Below the pieces are notes generated by a model. It was given only the letters and a program-made list of their open reading frames with translations, searched no databases and was not told the DNA's origin. A DNA stretch of 64,000 bases from Malaya genurostris. Lineage: Eukaryota; Arthropoda; Insecta; Diptera; Culicidae. A program made the position numbers and the translations under genes. The stretch is taken from NCBI RefSeq assembly GCF_030247185.1, contig NC_080572.1:92147435-92211434 (forward strand). Reading direction: 5' to 3'. This document shows positions 11,377 through 23,130 of this stretch, piece by piece. How positions within the stretch are numbered: the first letter of the stretch is position 1; every line of letters starts with the position of its first letter.

Positions 11377-12894
11377 TTCCATAGTACCTTAACGCATGTA
11401 ACTATTTTCTAGTATGTAATTAATCTGCTGTCAAAATACAACTATGAGCACTTTAGGCACGGACAGAAATCCGTTGCTTCTGTCATAATTAAAAAATCAT
11501 GAAACCAATCATTTTAAACTTTCATGAAGCCATTATGATTTTTCAAGATTTTTTGATTATGAGTTGAAACCAAAATCATGAGCATTGAGTTTCCTCCCAT
11601 GAAATAAATCATGATTTTTAAAATGTGTTCCTTGAGGAATGTATTTCATTCATAACTCCAATTTTCTAAACGGATATCACTGTGAATCTTTTGCCTCAAG
11701 CGATGTTAAGGATTGCATACATGCAATATACATTCAGTTTTATTCATTTTGCATTTACTGTTGTATCCAGAACAATTTCGAACACCATGCAATGAAACGT
11801 AGAAAAAAATATCTGTTTATCTACTTTTTTGAGTTTGTTCTATAGATATTATAACAGCACAGGCTGAATTGATCCAACTAAATATTTTGAATAGGGTTGG
11901 GTTTTAAACGATAAAAAAAACGAAAAATCATTCCGCGGTTTAATCAAAAGAACAAAAGAGAGTTTCGTTGAAGTGAATTCTCAAATGCGAAATTAAACTT
12001 GGAGCAATTAACTTAAAACTGCGTAGAAATTACGGTATTTTAAGCGTTGTCGTTCTTTAAAAATGCTATATTTCAATTGAAAATTAAAAAGATTTAGATT
12101 AAATTAATTAAATTATTCTTCAAAGGACGTTCGCTATGTGCTTTTCACGATGTTAGCATTTGAGATATAAGTTATTATCAAAAAATTTAAAAATGAACAA
12201 ATCGCGTAAAAAATCCGATCATCAAACCATATCATTTAATTCATATTTGAAATCTTTATATTCTGAACGTCTGAATTTATGTTGAAAAGATCACCATTGT
12301 ATCAGATACGTCTGAAGTAATACCCATCAGTGTAAGGTACGTTACGCTTAAATTTCAGCGAAATTGATCCAATCCAAAGGGTTCATGATCCGAAAACTTT
12401 TAACCATGGTGTATTATCATAACATGAAAATACACTCTTTTCCTCAAATCATGACTCATTTTGCTCATTCATAGAATCAGTATTTTGCCCGTGTAAGAAT
12501 AACCACTGTGTCCAGATATTAAGAGAATTGGTTATTTAGGAGTTAACCCATGTTTGTGCTTACACGAAACATATGCAGAACATGACTCTGTCTACAACAT
12601 CTTTGAACACTTTGAAATAACGACGTCATCTTTCGAAATCTGTCGGTTTCCTACATTAACAATATTCAAGCTTTTCGATGAATAACGTTGTTTGTAAGCC
12701 CCAGTAAAATGTATTTTATGTAACGTTCAATGATGTAGCTATTCTTGCATCTAACAGACAAAGCCTGATAAATGCAGTACGTAATGCAAATGATTCTTAT
12801 TTAGGGTAAAATTTGATGAGCAGTGATGTTCTTGACATATGTGTAAGCTTTCAAATTGACATTGGAAATTATACTAATGCACTTATAAAAATCC
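11377..12894. other. No gene seen; ATGATTT/TCATGA-rich patches
   Basis: AT-rich sequence. 11480-11620 and 12420-12480 have repeated TCATGA and AATCATG words like those of the MITE at 12895. They could be decayed relatives, but no ends could be placed. The frame at 11639-11845 has no recognisable domain. Confidence 0.35.
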
Positions 12895-13103
12895 ATTGCC
12901 GGTGCCATGATTAGAAATCATGAAATCATGAAATATGTCTTCTCATGAAATTTCATGAGCAAACTGATTCATATAATGAAAATTTTCTTGGGAGATGGGT
13001 TATTGTTCAATCATGTTGCTCATAAAACCATGAATAATGAGGCATGATATCATGAAAAGACATGTTTCATGATTTCTTGACTTTTAATCATGGCACTGGC
13101 AAT
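12895..13103. mobile_element. Small MITE with TIRs rich in CATGA
   Basis: The 209 bp element begins ATTGCCGGTGCCATGATTA and ends with the near complement (TAATCATGGCACTGGCAAT). The inverted match continues, imperfectly, for about 55 bp (ATCATGAAATATGTCTTCTC on the left). It is too short to code for anything. A target duplication could not be identified because the next element abuts it directly. Confidence 0.7.
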
Positions 13104-13589
13104 AAAGGGTGTAGCCGGGTTTTCATATAAAAACTGCCCCCAAACAGAAAAAAATTGATATACGCTGTTTGAAAAGGTTTATATTGGAGATGATATTCCT
13201 AAAATTTTAATCCTTTAACTTCCATATTGGAGTAGTTAGGGTGGTTCTTCTGATTTTCATTTTATTTAAATTTTTAAAAAATCTCTTTAGCAAAAAAATT
13301 GAAAAAAATCAGGATTATTTTAGGAATTATGGAAAACCTTTCTGTTTTTTCTAAGTTTTTCAAAATTTATTTCATGTGGAAAAAAATGTTGAAAGTTTTC
13401 AATATTTTTTAATCGCACTTACAATTTTGGTGCGACTCTAGATTTTACATCATATTTTTGATGTATGTCATTTATGAGTACATTACGCTGTATATTTTTC
13501 GGATTTTAAAAAAATGTAGACGGGTATAATATCAAACTTTGAAAAAATAAATCATTCGGAGAGCCATGCGTTTCCATCAAATTGTCATC

Positions 13590-13664
13590 ATCCGATGGAG
13601 ATGCATGGTATTTAGTTCTAAGATCATATATCACATACCCTTAGAACTAAATACCATGCGTTTC
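13590..13664. repeat. Inner hairpin in left arm
   Basis: GATGGAGATGCATGGTATTT on one side pairs with AAATACCATGCGTTTCCATC on the other across ttctaag/cttagaa, so about 32 bp arms surround a very short loop. The same hairpin is present in the right arm at 14651-14725. Confidence 0.7.
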
Positions 13665-14650
13665 CATCTACAACTTGAGTTCAGGGCTTAAGAAAGAATT
13701 TTCATAAGGAAGGATCAGTGAGAGAAACATGAATCAAAACTAATGAATTGAAAAATATTTAGGTTTTAATATACGGTTTAAAGTTTTTATTCATGAACTG
13801 ATAAGTCATTTTACATTTATTTTACATTTATTGTATTCAAATCAAATAATAACTATATTTAGTAAAAATTCAGAAGGACAATTAAATTATAGTTCTTTTG
13901 CGGAGAAAAGTATTCCTAGATACCAAGCGCAAAATCAAAGGAAAATTCGAAACCAAGCGAAATCTAAAAAACTATCAGTTTTAAGGTAAAATGGTCGTCG
14001 ACGTTCTGTACCACATGGTAGGAGTTGCCTGAAACTGCTCAACAATACAGCTAAGTTCAAACGGTTTAAGCTCATAAAGACGGATTAATCAAGCTGAGAT
14101 CGAACTGACAGCAAATTCGTCGAAACAAAATGTATGAGAGGGAAAGGTTTTAAAATATAACATCTTCGCACTCGAATAATGGTGCGTGGCGACGATATCG
14201 TGGTAGTTCATGAATTCGTGTATTCAATCATTTATGACCGCGGTAAGGATACAAGAAAAGTAATAAAGAGGTCCTCTTCAGGAAATAGCAAAAAACTGAA
14301 AATATTAAGTTCAAAAGAACATGTTATTTGTATAGAAAATCGACGATGCGAATTAATACGTTCTTTTTGGGTCTTCGGGACTTGCTGTAGGCGCTTCGAC
14401 ATGATTTTTATGTGGTTTATAGTATTTCCTAGAACTGCTAATAGCTAACCTCGAAACCTCCAGACTATACCGCAAGTTAGAAACGAATTACAACCGTCCG
14501 TTGGCACGCATGTTCACTAATGCATTCCCTACATAATTGCTTGGTAAATCGACCGTATAGGCGTACGGGCGTGTGTAAATAGCATGAGGAATCAAATTCT
14601 TTTATCATTATTAATTACGTCAATATTCAAGACCTGAGCTCAAGTTGTAG

Positions 14651-14725
14651 ATGGAAACGCGTGTAATTTAGTTCTAAGGGCATGTGATATATGATTTTAG
14701 AACTAAATACCATGCGTCTCCATCG
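14651..14725. repeat. Inner hairpin in right arm
   Basis: This is the counterpart of the hairpin at 13590-13664 (gatggaaacgcgtgtaattt paired with aaataccatgcgtctccatc). Each arm of the big inverted repeat therefore contains its own smaller palindrome. Confidence 0.65.
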
Positions 14726-15192
14726 GTTCGCATGGTTTTCCGATTGATTTATTTTTTTAAAGTCTGATATTATACCCGTCCACATTTTTTAAAAATCTGA
14801 CAAAAATGCAGCGTATGTACTCATGAATGATTTATTTTTTATGTAAAATCTAGAGTGGTACCAAAATTGCAAGTGCGATTTAAAAAAATTCGAAAATGTG
14901 TGAAATTTTTTTCACATGAAATAAATTTTGAGAAAATCAGAAAAGAATCAGAAAGGTTTCCCATAATTCCTAAAATATTCCTGATCTTTTTCATCTTTCT
15001 TTGCTAAAGAGGTTTTTGAAAAATTTAAAAAAAATGAAAATCAGAATAACCTCCCTAACTCCACCAATATGGCGGTTAAAGGGTTAAAATTTTGGGAAAA
15101 TCATCTTCAATATAATCCTTTTCAAACAGCCTATACCAATTTTTAATCTGTTTGAGGGCAGTTTTTTATATGAAAACCTTGCTACACCCTTT

Positions 15193-17681
15193 TTATCTGT
15201 GTGGTGTCATATTTTGTTAAACGCTGGAAACTTATTTTCATACCTAACAGAATACCGTTTTTTTCGAGTCGCAGACCAATCTGAAAATGGTTAATTAAAT
15301 AAATTTTGGTATGGCTTCTTTCCGTCCAACCAAACTACCAACAAGCTTTCATAATAGTGAAATTATCATTCATCCAAAGCAGACTGAAATTAAGTGATTT
15401 GTAAACGTTACTTCAGCATTAGCTGTGTTCATAATTATCCAGAAAACTAATTTAGAAAGTGAAGAGAAACAAACTCTTTTGTGAAATATTGTGAAATATG
15501 TAAAAACCAGTATCATTCGGATTAGATTTAATTCCGAAAAGATGAATATCAGGCCAATAAATATCAACCCAATGGCGCATAAATAACAAGAATCTGTCTA
15601 GTAACCAAAAGAAAACCCAAAATGGAATGATGATCTTTCGCCAAACCGTACCGCACTGAAGAAGTCGCTTATCACTCCGGGTTGAACGGATTTGATCACA
15701 ACAATCGGTTAGCCTGATTCGGACGGGAGATAAAACAAAACAAAAAATGCGTCCCCAAACATTGATTTACATATTAATTTTCCCTCTGTCGGTGGAATAA
15801 CGAGGTGAAATGCTCCAAGCCCATGTTGGACGTGGATTCGTTCGATTCAATCGGCAGGCGAAAATGCTCACTGATTACTGGATGTGAAATGAACAAAAAA
15901 AAAACATATCTAGTTGGATGTAAAAGTCAAACTAGCAACAAGATCGAATGACCGGCACCGCCATTTGGAGGCACATGATTAATGTCTTCTATTTAGTGAA
16001 ATGTTTGTCCCACCGTTGAATCTCCTGCTGTTATTCAGTGTTTTTTTTTAAGCCTGTGACCCAAGCGAAACAAGATGGCTCGATAGAAGCTAGAATTTAC
16101 TGAAGATAGGATCAAATTTGTGATAAATTAGTTGCGAGTGATAAAGTTTGCATATTTGGGTATTTTGTCACGAAGAAAATGGGGATCATTATTGAGGTTA
16201 GGTTTGGTTGAACAGCCGCATTATGGACATGCACGCTGCGTGACACTTGTCAACAAACTCAATTCAGTTCAACTCTCTCTAGCGTAAAATCTAACTGCTC
16301 AAACAAACCATTACTGAACTGAAATGCCGTTCAATATTTGAACACTTGCCACCGGGTGCAAGGGTGCAGATTTAGTGTAACTAAAACGTTCATTATTGGA
16401 AAAGTGAATCCTGCTTCGGTTGGTGGACTGCGAAAATTACGTATGCGGCAACCGTACCATCCGTCCCAAATGTTGTCTTATGGAAATCAAACTGCAATGT
16501 GCATACAAAAAGGATGGATGGTTGGTTGGATGGACGGTTTATACTCTTTTTTCAATTCCACGTGGATACTCATCTCTCAAAGTCATCATCATCATCATCA
16601 TCATCGCCCATTGTGTTTTATTGCATCTGGTGGCGGACAATTCTGTCGCTAAAAGGACGTGAAATCCTAGCCCTGTCGTGTGTTACCCGTTGATGTAGGC
16701 ATTGTCCCGTCACCGAGTCCGCTTTATTTCACAGCAGCATTTCACAGGCTAGTAATCGAAGGTCTGGATGTTGAAATATATTTTAGTCATGTACGTCAAA
16801 TATTTAATTGGTGTGTCTGTTTCATATTTATTCGATTCGGCAGCGGAAATCGCAGATGGAGATTCAGTCAGTGTAGGTAGAAAATGATGCAGTTAGTGAC
16901 AGTGTTTCGCTTACTGCATGCAATTTTCACTGGTTTTCCATGTTCAGTTCCGTTTCCTCGTCCGAAAGAGTTGCAGAGTGAGATTTGCATGTGGTCGGCA
17001 TACAGAGTTTGCATACCATAGGTCTTCTGCCAGTGATATTGGGTGATGACTAGTAGGGACTGCATATGGGATTGATGCGTTAGTTACGTCAGGCAAGAGT
17101 TTCTCATTGTCCAGTTCTGAAGGGTATTCAACTGTCCATTGTAACATAGAGCCAAAAGAAGTTCATTGAGTGTGCAAAACGACTATTTTTTGTGGAAAAT
17201 TGCGGTTTGTGTTGATGACAATTTGCACTTTACTGAAGACCTGCGCTAAAAATGTTCTTCTATAACAGTGGTTGTATATGAATATAGGATTATTCAGCAT
17301 AAAAGAACTCGAGAGATGTAAAGTTGGTGATGACAGTGAATACATCACCAGAACTCCGACCATGGTTTGGGAACTCACGACACGAATAATTCGAAACTAT
17401 ATACATATGATTACTATACTGGTTGTCGGATTATAATCGTTAATGTAACAATAAACCAACGCTACGACAAATCATATTGACCATTCCACTGATGGTTTAA
17501 ACAGTTTTTCCCATATACTTAATAGTCTGTTAAGTAACGATACCATACAAAAATGTTGAAGGTCAACGAGTGAAAGCCGAAATAGTTAGTTTATACTCCA
17601 TTTAAATAGTAAATAAGATTGCTAGGATGATTCTTCAACAGAAGGTGAACTATATCTATTATACTTCTGTATTTTACCATA
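15193..17681. other. Unassigned stretch with a TCA microsatellite
   Basis: No repeat family was recognised. A (TCA)n run lies at 16583-16604 and explains histidine or serine runs in several frames. A minus-strand frame at 17147-16944 (MLQWTVEYPSELDNEKLLPD) has an ordinary amino-acid mix but no known motif. This is probably single-copy intergenic or intronic DNA. Confidence 0.35.
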
Positions 17682-18797
17682 TAGAGCAATTCCAGGAACG
17701 AGTAGACGAAAAAGTGACAAAATCAAAATAGACCTTCACCGAATTGGATGAAACTTTGCACATGGCTTCAGTATGGCAAACCATAAGTTTTGAATCGATT
17801 GAAAGGTTAATCCGACTCACGACTGATTTTTAAAAAGGGCGTAAGTATTTTTGCATATCACGAAAATTGCCTTTTTCAAATCGTAACTCGGAAATCGTTA
17901 ATTGTACAAAAATGGCGTTCAGGAAGAAGTTGTAGGGAATCTATTGGGAACTCTAAAAATATATACACTGAAAAAGAAATTTGTTTTTTCTCAATAATTT
18001 CAAAATGAACAAAAAAAATTAAATTAAACAAAATCTGGGTTTCGATTTTTTTTTGATAATTTTTATTTTAAAGCGCTTTTTGAAACCTACAGATTGATTG
18101 AACTTGAAATTTCGAATATTTCTGTAAATTGTTTTAGCTGTAACATCTTCATATTTCAAAAGGCACGGATGGGATAGCCATCAAACTGCAGGCTTTATTA
18201 GGAGTTTTAAAATAAAAATTATCACAAAAAATCGAAACCCTGATTTTTTTAAATTTAACTTTTTTGATTTATTTTGAAATGATTGAGAAAAAATCAAATT
18301 TTTTTTTCAGTGTATATTTTTTTAGAGTGCCCTATTAATTCCCTACAACTTCTTCCTGGACGCCATTTTTGTACGATGAACGGTTTCCGAATTACAACGG
18401 GACACGTAAACTGTTTTAGCTGTAACTTCTTCATTTTTCAAAAGGCACGGATGGGATAGCCATCAATCTGTAGGTTTTAATAAAAGCTTTAAAATAAAAA
18501 TTATCAGCAAAAAATTAAACCATGCTTTTTTTTATTTAACTTATTCGGATTATTTTGTAATTATTGAGAAAAAAAAATCAAAATCAATTTGTTTGGTTCA
18601 TTTTAAAATTATTTAGAAAAAAAATTAAATTTCTTTTTCAGTGTATATTTTTTTAGAGTGCCCAATCGACTTCTTCCTGAACGCAATTTTTGTACAATTA
18701 ACGGTTTCCGAGTTACAGCGATTTGAAAAAGGCAATTTTCGTGATATGCAAAAATACATTCACCCTTTTTCTGTTAAGCATTTCTGGAATTGCTCTA
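17682..18797. mobile_element. Foldback element, family C, copy 1
   Basis: The 1116 bp element begins TAGAGCAATTCCAGGAA and ends TTCTGGAATTGCTCTA, flanked by TA on both sides (17680-17681 and 18798-18799). Landmarks in the left arm (gcctttttcaaatcg, acaaaaatggcgttcaggaag, acactgaaaaagaaa) reappear reversed in the right. The inner right arm (cttcatatttcaaaaggcacggatgggatag) is duplicated in tandem, at about 18140-18410 and 18420-18720. It has no coding capacity. The family also occurs at 52388-52760 and 52765-55416, with a faint relative at 32960-33200. The TA duplication suggests a Tc1/mariner-type mobiliser; that is an inference. Confidence 0.85.
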
Positions 18798-18888
18798 TAG
18801 TAAAGAGTAAATAAAACGTTATCCTATATCAAATATTCTTCGCATCAACCATATATCAAACCGTAAATTTATCATTGAAAGAATTTTG

Positions 18889-19073
18889 GAAAACAAAAAG
18901 TGTTCTGTAAGTAGCAGAAACTTTACGTCTGCTTAGCGGTTCAAACTGAACTGCCGAGTTTAGCACTAAGCAGTTCAATTTGAACTGCTCTGCACTGATG
19001 AGTCAAAGACGAAACGTAAAAATAATGAAAACAGTTATGTGCCCTAGCACAAAATTTGGCTAACCCCTAAATG
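18889..19073 (-). repeat. Family E repeat, partial copy
   Basis: It matches the right half of the hairpin at 51461-52032: acaaaaagtgttctgtaagtag, gaactgccgagtttagcac, gacgaaacgtaaaaataatg, ending gctaacccctaaatg. It is a single unpaired copy. Confidence 0.75.
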
Positions 19074-19311
19074 ATTTCGGATATATTTTTTTTTTCATAA
19101 ATACGTTTATTTCATAGGCAATATGCACAAGTTTTTCTTCGCCGCGGCATCCACAACGATATTATTTTTATTTGATGGACTATAAGCTATTATAGTATTT
19201 GAAGAAATTTTAAGAAAACAGGTAATGTACACAATAGGTTTGCTCTACTCTCGTATATAATGAACCATAATGGCCACCAATAATCTCTTTTCGGATGCAT
19301 TCATGTGTTCT

Positions 19312-19887
19312 GCCTTTCTCATATAGAAAGGTCATGGAATCACTGTGAAAACCGACTTTTGACCCGAGGCCCGGAAGGCCGAGTGTCATATACCATTCGA
19401 CTCAGTTCGTCGAGTATGCAAAATGTCTGTGTGTATGTATGTGTGTGTATGTGCGTATGTGTGTATGTTACGTTTTTTTGCACTAACTTTTCTCGGAGAT
19501 GGCTGAACCGATTTTCACAAACTTAGATTCAAATGAAAGGTCTTGCGGTCCCATACAAAATTCCTGAATATTATTTGGATCCGACTTCCGGTTCTGGAAT
19601 TATGGGGTAAAATGTGCAAAAATTTGTGAAATTAAGTGCACTAACTTTTCTCGGAGATGGCTGCAATTTTATACCATCACTGAAAATGACGAAAAACCGT
19701 AAAAAGTTTTCTAAATCGACCTCAAATCTTCTCCAATTGATAGTTTTTATCGAACTCGAACAAACCGGTTTCGGTTATTCTTTTAAGAATCGAGGAAAAT
19801 TATTTTGAAGAATACCACAGTATTATATATGATAGTACGATTGATATGAGGAAGGCATCATTACACCACTAGGTGGATTAAAACAGG
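19312..19887 (+). repeat. Family A interspersed repeat, near-complete copy
   Basis: The reference-like copy of the commonest repeat in the window. It starts GCCTTTCTCATATAGAAAGG, then holds 'gaggcccggaaggccgagtg', a short TG/TATG microsatellite, one or two modules of about 145 bp (gatggctgaaccgattttca ... gacttccggttctgga), and 'accacagtattatatatgatag'. It ends 'aggaaggcatcattacaccactaggtggattaaaacagg'. GCCTTTCTCATAT near the start and ATATGAGAAAGGC near the end of other copies are inverted with respect to each other. No protein is conserved among copies. The class is unknown. Confidence 0.8.
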
Positions 19888-20584
19888 GTTTTTCTCTCAC
19901 TTTATGCTATATGCCACACATGTTTTAAATGTACTTTTCATACACGACATTTTACTGATTATTCAGTAATCCGTTGCTCTTTTCCAAAATTCGTTAATGT
20001 AATATTCTGATATCTCGGTAAAGCGCGTTCTTTTCTCGAAGTATGGAAAAATATTATGCTGAGCTTGTCAGTAAACAACAAATATACCAAAATCAGCAAA
20101 TCCGTTTGCCGAGATTTCGAACAATGTGTTAGTTTTTACTGAAAGTCGGTGAAACACTTGTCATTTAATGTCTCTTGTCGAATGTGCGAAACACCACGTA
20201 GCCATTGCTGGTGGAGCGGGAAAATAATATATATTGGAAGAAGGTAAGAGATTAATATTTTTCTTGAAAAGATAAGTGAAATAAAAAACTCTGCTGTTAA
20301 TATATTCTGACAATGGTCTTCTTATTTCTAGGTAGATGCGCTGAGGAGTAGTGGAAACAATTGTCTTCAACCGTGATGTTTTCTCTCGAGATTGGTTTTG
20401 CTTTTTTGTATACTGCATTAAAATTGACATCAGTAAAACACCCCCTTTTCCAGAAATGCTTAAAACGGCCATTGATGTCCCACCTTTGGAAACTGAAAAC
20501 GGGTTTTCAAATCTTGCGGAGCCTTTTTGACCATCGTTCGTGGAAATATACGAATGAAATTGTTAATTTTTCAGTTATCACGCT

Positions 20585-21553
20585 TTAGTTCCGAAACCGG
20601 AAGTCGGATTCTAATAAAATGTTCTACAATTTTTTAGAAAACTATAAGACCTTTCATTTCAATCTTGGTTTGTGAAAATCGGTTTAGCCGTTTCAGAGAA
20701 AATTGAGTGCCCACAATTTTTCTAATTTTCACATTTTACCATATAACTTCGGAACCGGAAGTTGGATCTAAATGAAATTCAAAAGCACGCTCTGAAAAAA
20801 GTAAGTGTATGTTTTTCCCATATTTTTGGTACATTTCACTCTATATCTCCGGGACAGGAAGTCCGATCCGGATGAAATTCAATAGCGGACTATGGGAACA
20901 TAAGACCTTTCATTCAAATCCAAGTTTGTGAAAATCGGTTCAGCCATCTTCGAGAAAAGTGAGTGCATATTTTTGTTACATACACACACACACACATTTG
21001 CTCAGTTCGTCGTGCTGAGTCGAATTCTATAGGACATTTATATATCCTATAGCTCCGGAACCGGAAGTCAGATTCAAACAAAATCAAGGATTGTATGGGA
21101 TCACAAGACCTTTCAATTGAATCTAGGTTTGTGAAAATCGATCCAGCCATTTCCGAGAAAAGTTAGTGCAAAATAAACGTTACATATACATCTACATGCA
21201 CACACAGACATTTTGCAAACTTGACGAACTCGAATGGTATATGAAGCTCGACATTTCGGGCCTCGCTTCAAAAATCGGTTTCCACCAAGGGGAGAGTCGC
21301 TTAACACAAACTATATTGTGCCTCTAAAAAAACACGTGATATACTGTGAATCTAAGTGTGCCACGCTGTTCCCCATGAAACAGGTATTTGTCAAAACTGA
21401 GCCCTTTGTGTGCCGCAACTGTGCAACTGTATCAAAACGAAAGTGCCAATATTGATAAATGCGCCAACGCATTGTGTTAATGTGTGATTGGCACATTGTT
21501 CTAAGCGTCCTCCCCTTGGTTTCCACAGTATTTGTAAAACCTTTCTATATGAG
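20585..21553 (-). repeat. Family A, extended reversed copy, carrying a MITE
   Basis: A minus-oriented copy with at least three to four of the 145 bp modules in a row (gaccggaagt-type phrases near 20595, 20755, 20850 and 21060). It ends at cctttctatatgagaaag. Its outer 3' terminus (accacctagtgg) is missing. A 233 bp element is inserted at 21286-21518. Confidence 0.7.
21286..21518. mobile_element. hAT-type MITE with exact 8 bp duplication
   Basis: The 233 bp element begins CAAGGGGAGAGTCGCTTA and ends TAAGCGTCCTCCCCTTG, imperfect inverted repeats of about 18 bp. It is flanked on both sides by GTTTCCAC (21278-21285 and 21519-21526). Excising it with one GTTTCCAC restores the family A phrase 'gtttccacagt', so the insertion is precise. 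The 8 bp duplication points to the hAT superfamily, though other 8 bp superfamilies exist. It has no coding capacity. Confidence 0.9.
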
Positions 21554-21849
21554 AAAGCTTCGCTTAGATGAATGTCCGTGAGTTTCCCGTGATTGATTAG
21601 AAACCAGTTGAAATTGCATATTACATGATACAAGAATGTTAGTTCGACACTTGTTGCTACTAGTGATCGATGTTAATTCAGTTCAGTTTCAGGTCAGGTT
21701 TCAGGCGGAGCTTGTGCTACTTACCAAGGGTTGCCAAACAACTTCTCAGTAACGAATATTTGATTTGATTCAGCGCGCGCATCAGTCACAATGAAACAGA
21801 AAATATAAGCTCATGTCATGTTACAATTTGTTGCTGTTTTTCCCATTCA

Positions 21850-23130
21850 ATACTAACGACCGAAAATTGGCAAAATATTGTTCATAATTTAATACCCATT
21901 ATATTAAATTTACGTGAGGTACTGAATCCCCTGGTTATTAATAACTTCGAAAGGCTAGTCGAGCTTCAATCTCAAACAAAATTCATGACAGTATATTTTA
22001 ACCATATGTCCCAGGAAATAAACCCTTCAAGATATATTCCTATCCGTGTCAGCCTCCTAAATGTCCCTGACTCAACTTTATTTTTCGACATATCCATGCA
22101 ACGCGAAGTTCGTGGAATCCCGGATCACCTACGCTCTATGGAAATCCCAAAAATATTTTCAAGTAAGTTCAGGCATATTGACTCTGAGAAAATGTTTTAT
22201 ACGGACGGATCGCGAATTGAAGAAGCGACAGGGTTTGGTATGTTCAACAATAATGTTTCGACCTCATTCAAGCTTCAAGAACCTGCATCTGTTTATATAT
22301 CAGAGTTAGCAGCAGTTCATTATAGTTTGAGAGTAATCGTCACATTATCTCCAAACCATTATTATCTCTTCACAGATAGTCTGAGCGCAATTGAAGCCAT
22401 TCGCTCAAACGCTGCTGGCAAAAATGAACCATTTTTCTTGGGCAAAATAAAACAGTGACTGAACGTCATATTGAATAATAATTATCAAATTACAATAGTT
22501 TGGGTCCCGGCTCATTGCTCCATTCCAGGTAATGAAAGAGCCGATATTTTAGCCAAACGTGGTGCTATTGAGGGTGAAATTTATGAGAGACCGATTGCTT
22601 TCAACGAATTCTATAGCGCGTCTCGCCAAAGAACACTTGCCAGCTGGCAAGCTTCTTGGTATTAAGATGATCTGGGTCGGTGGATGCACTCAATTATTCC
22701 TAAAATATCGACAAAGGCATGGTTCAGGGGACTGGATGTGAGTAGGGATTTCATTTGTGTGATATCCCGACTCATGTCCAATCACTACACGTTAGATGCA
22801 CATCTCCTTCGAATCAGACTTTCCGAGACTAATCATTGTGCTTGTGGCGAAGGGTATCGGGATATTGATCATGTCGTTTGGACATGCGTGGAGGGTCGTG
22901 ATGTCAGATCTCAACTAATAAATTCCTTGCGTACCCAAGGTAGACTATCAAATATCCCAGTTCGCGACATTCTTGCTTATCATGACCTTTCATACATGAA
23001 ACTTCTTTATCATTTCATAAAGACAATTGGTGTTTTAATTTGATAATGATAATTTGATAATTTGATGCTTTGTGACTAACTGGACCAAGATTAACGTGTG
23101 AGTAACTTTTTTTAAATTTTTTTATTTGCA
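21850..23130 (+). mobile_element. I-like LINE, 5'-truncated 3' end
   Basis: Only the C-terminal part of ORF2 (RNase H and a terminal Cys/His motif) plus a short 3' tail remain. The tail has repeated TTTGATAAT words (about 23036-23062), as in elements that end in short AT-rich tandem repeats. The reverse transcriptase and endonuclease are absent. The 5' limit near 21850 is where the reading frame stops being recognisable. A target duplication was not found. Confidence 0.75.
21860..23043 (+). pseudogene. LINE ORF2 C-terminus with RNase H domain
   Basis: One continuous frame of about 394 codons is broken only by two stops, at about 22456 (after KIKQ) and 22663 (after ASWY). No frameshift is needed. 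RNase H signatures are visible in order: FYTDGSR (first Asp), ISELAAVHYSL (Glu), LFTDSLSAIEAI (second Asp) and WVPAHCSIPGNERADILAK (His and last Asp). After that comes CACGEGYRDIDHVVWTC, a Cys/His cluster usual at the C-terminus of I/Jockey-like LINE polyproteins. RNase H would degrade the RNA template after target-primed reverse transcription. The intact catalytic residues and few stops suggest a fairly young insertion that was dead on arrival through 5' truncation. Confidence 0.88.

Larger units (their letters stand above)
13104..15192. mobile_element. Foldback-type element with about 0.55-0.6 kb inverted arms
   Basis: The left arm (13104-13690) starts AAAGGGTGTAGCCGGGTTTT. The right arm (about 14640-15192) is its imperfect reverse complement, ending AAAACCTTGCTACACCCTTT. 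Shared landmarks run along the full arm: ctgcccccaaacag/ctgtttgagggcag, tccatattggagtagttaggg, and the inner hairpin tagttctaag. The 0.95 kb spacer has one plus-strand frame (14179-14448, starting MVRGDDIVVVHEF) without recognisable domains. The target duplication is unresolved. The superfamily is unknown: a foldback element or a non-autonomous DNA transposon. Confidence 0.75.

Noticed and set aside
13104..15192. LTR retrotransposon (long similar sequences at both ends)
   Set aside because: The end sequences are inverted, not direct, and no gag-pol is present.
16338..16693. Frames with a histidine or serine run
   Set aside because: The run comes from the (TCA)n microsatellite; the rest is unrecognised and three frames overlap.
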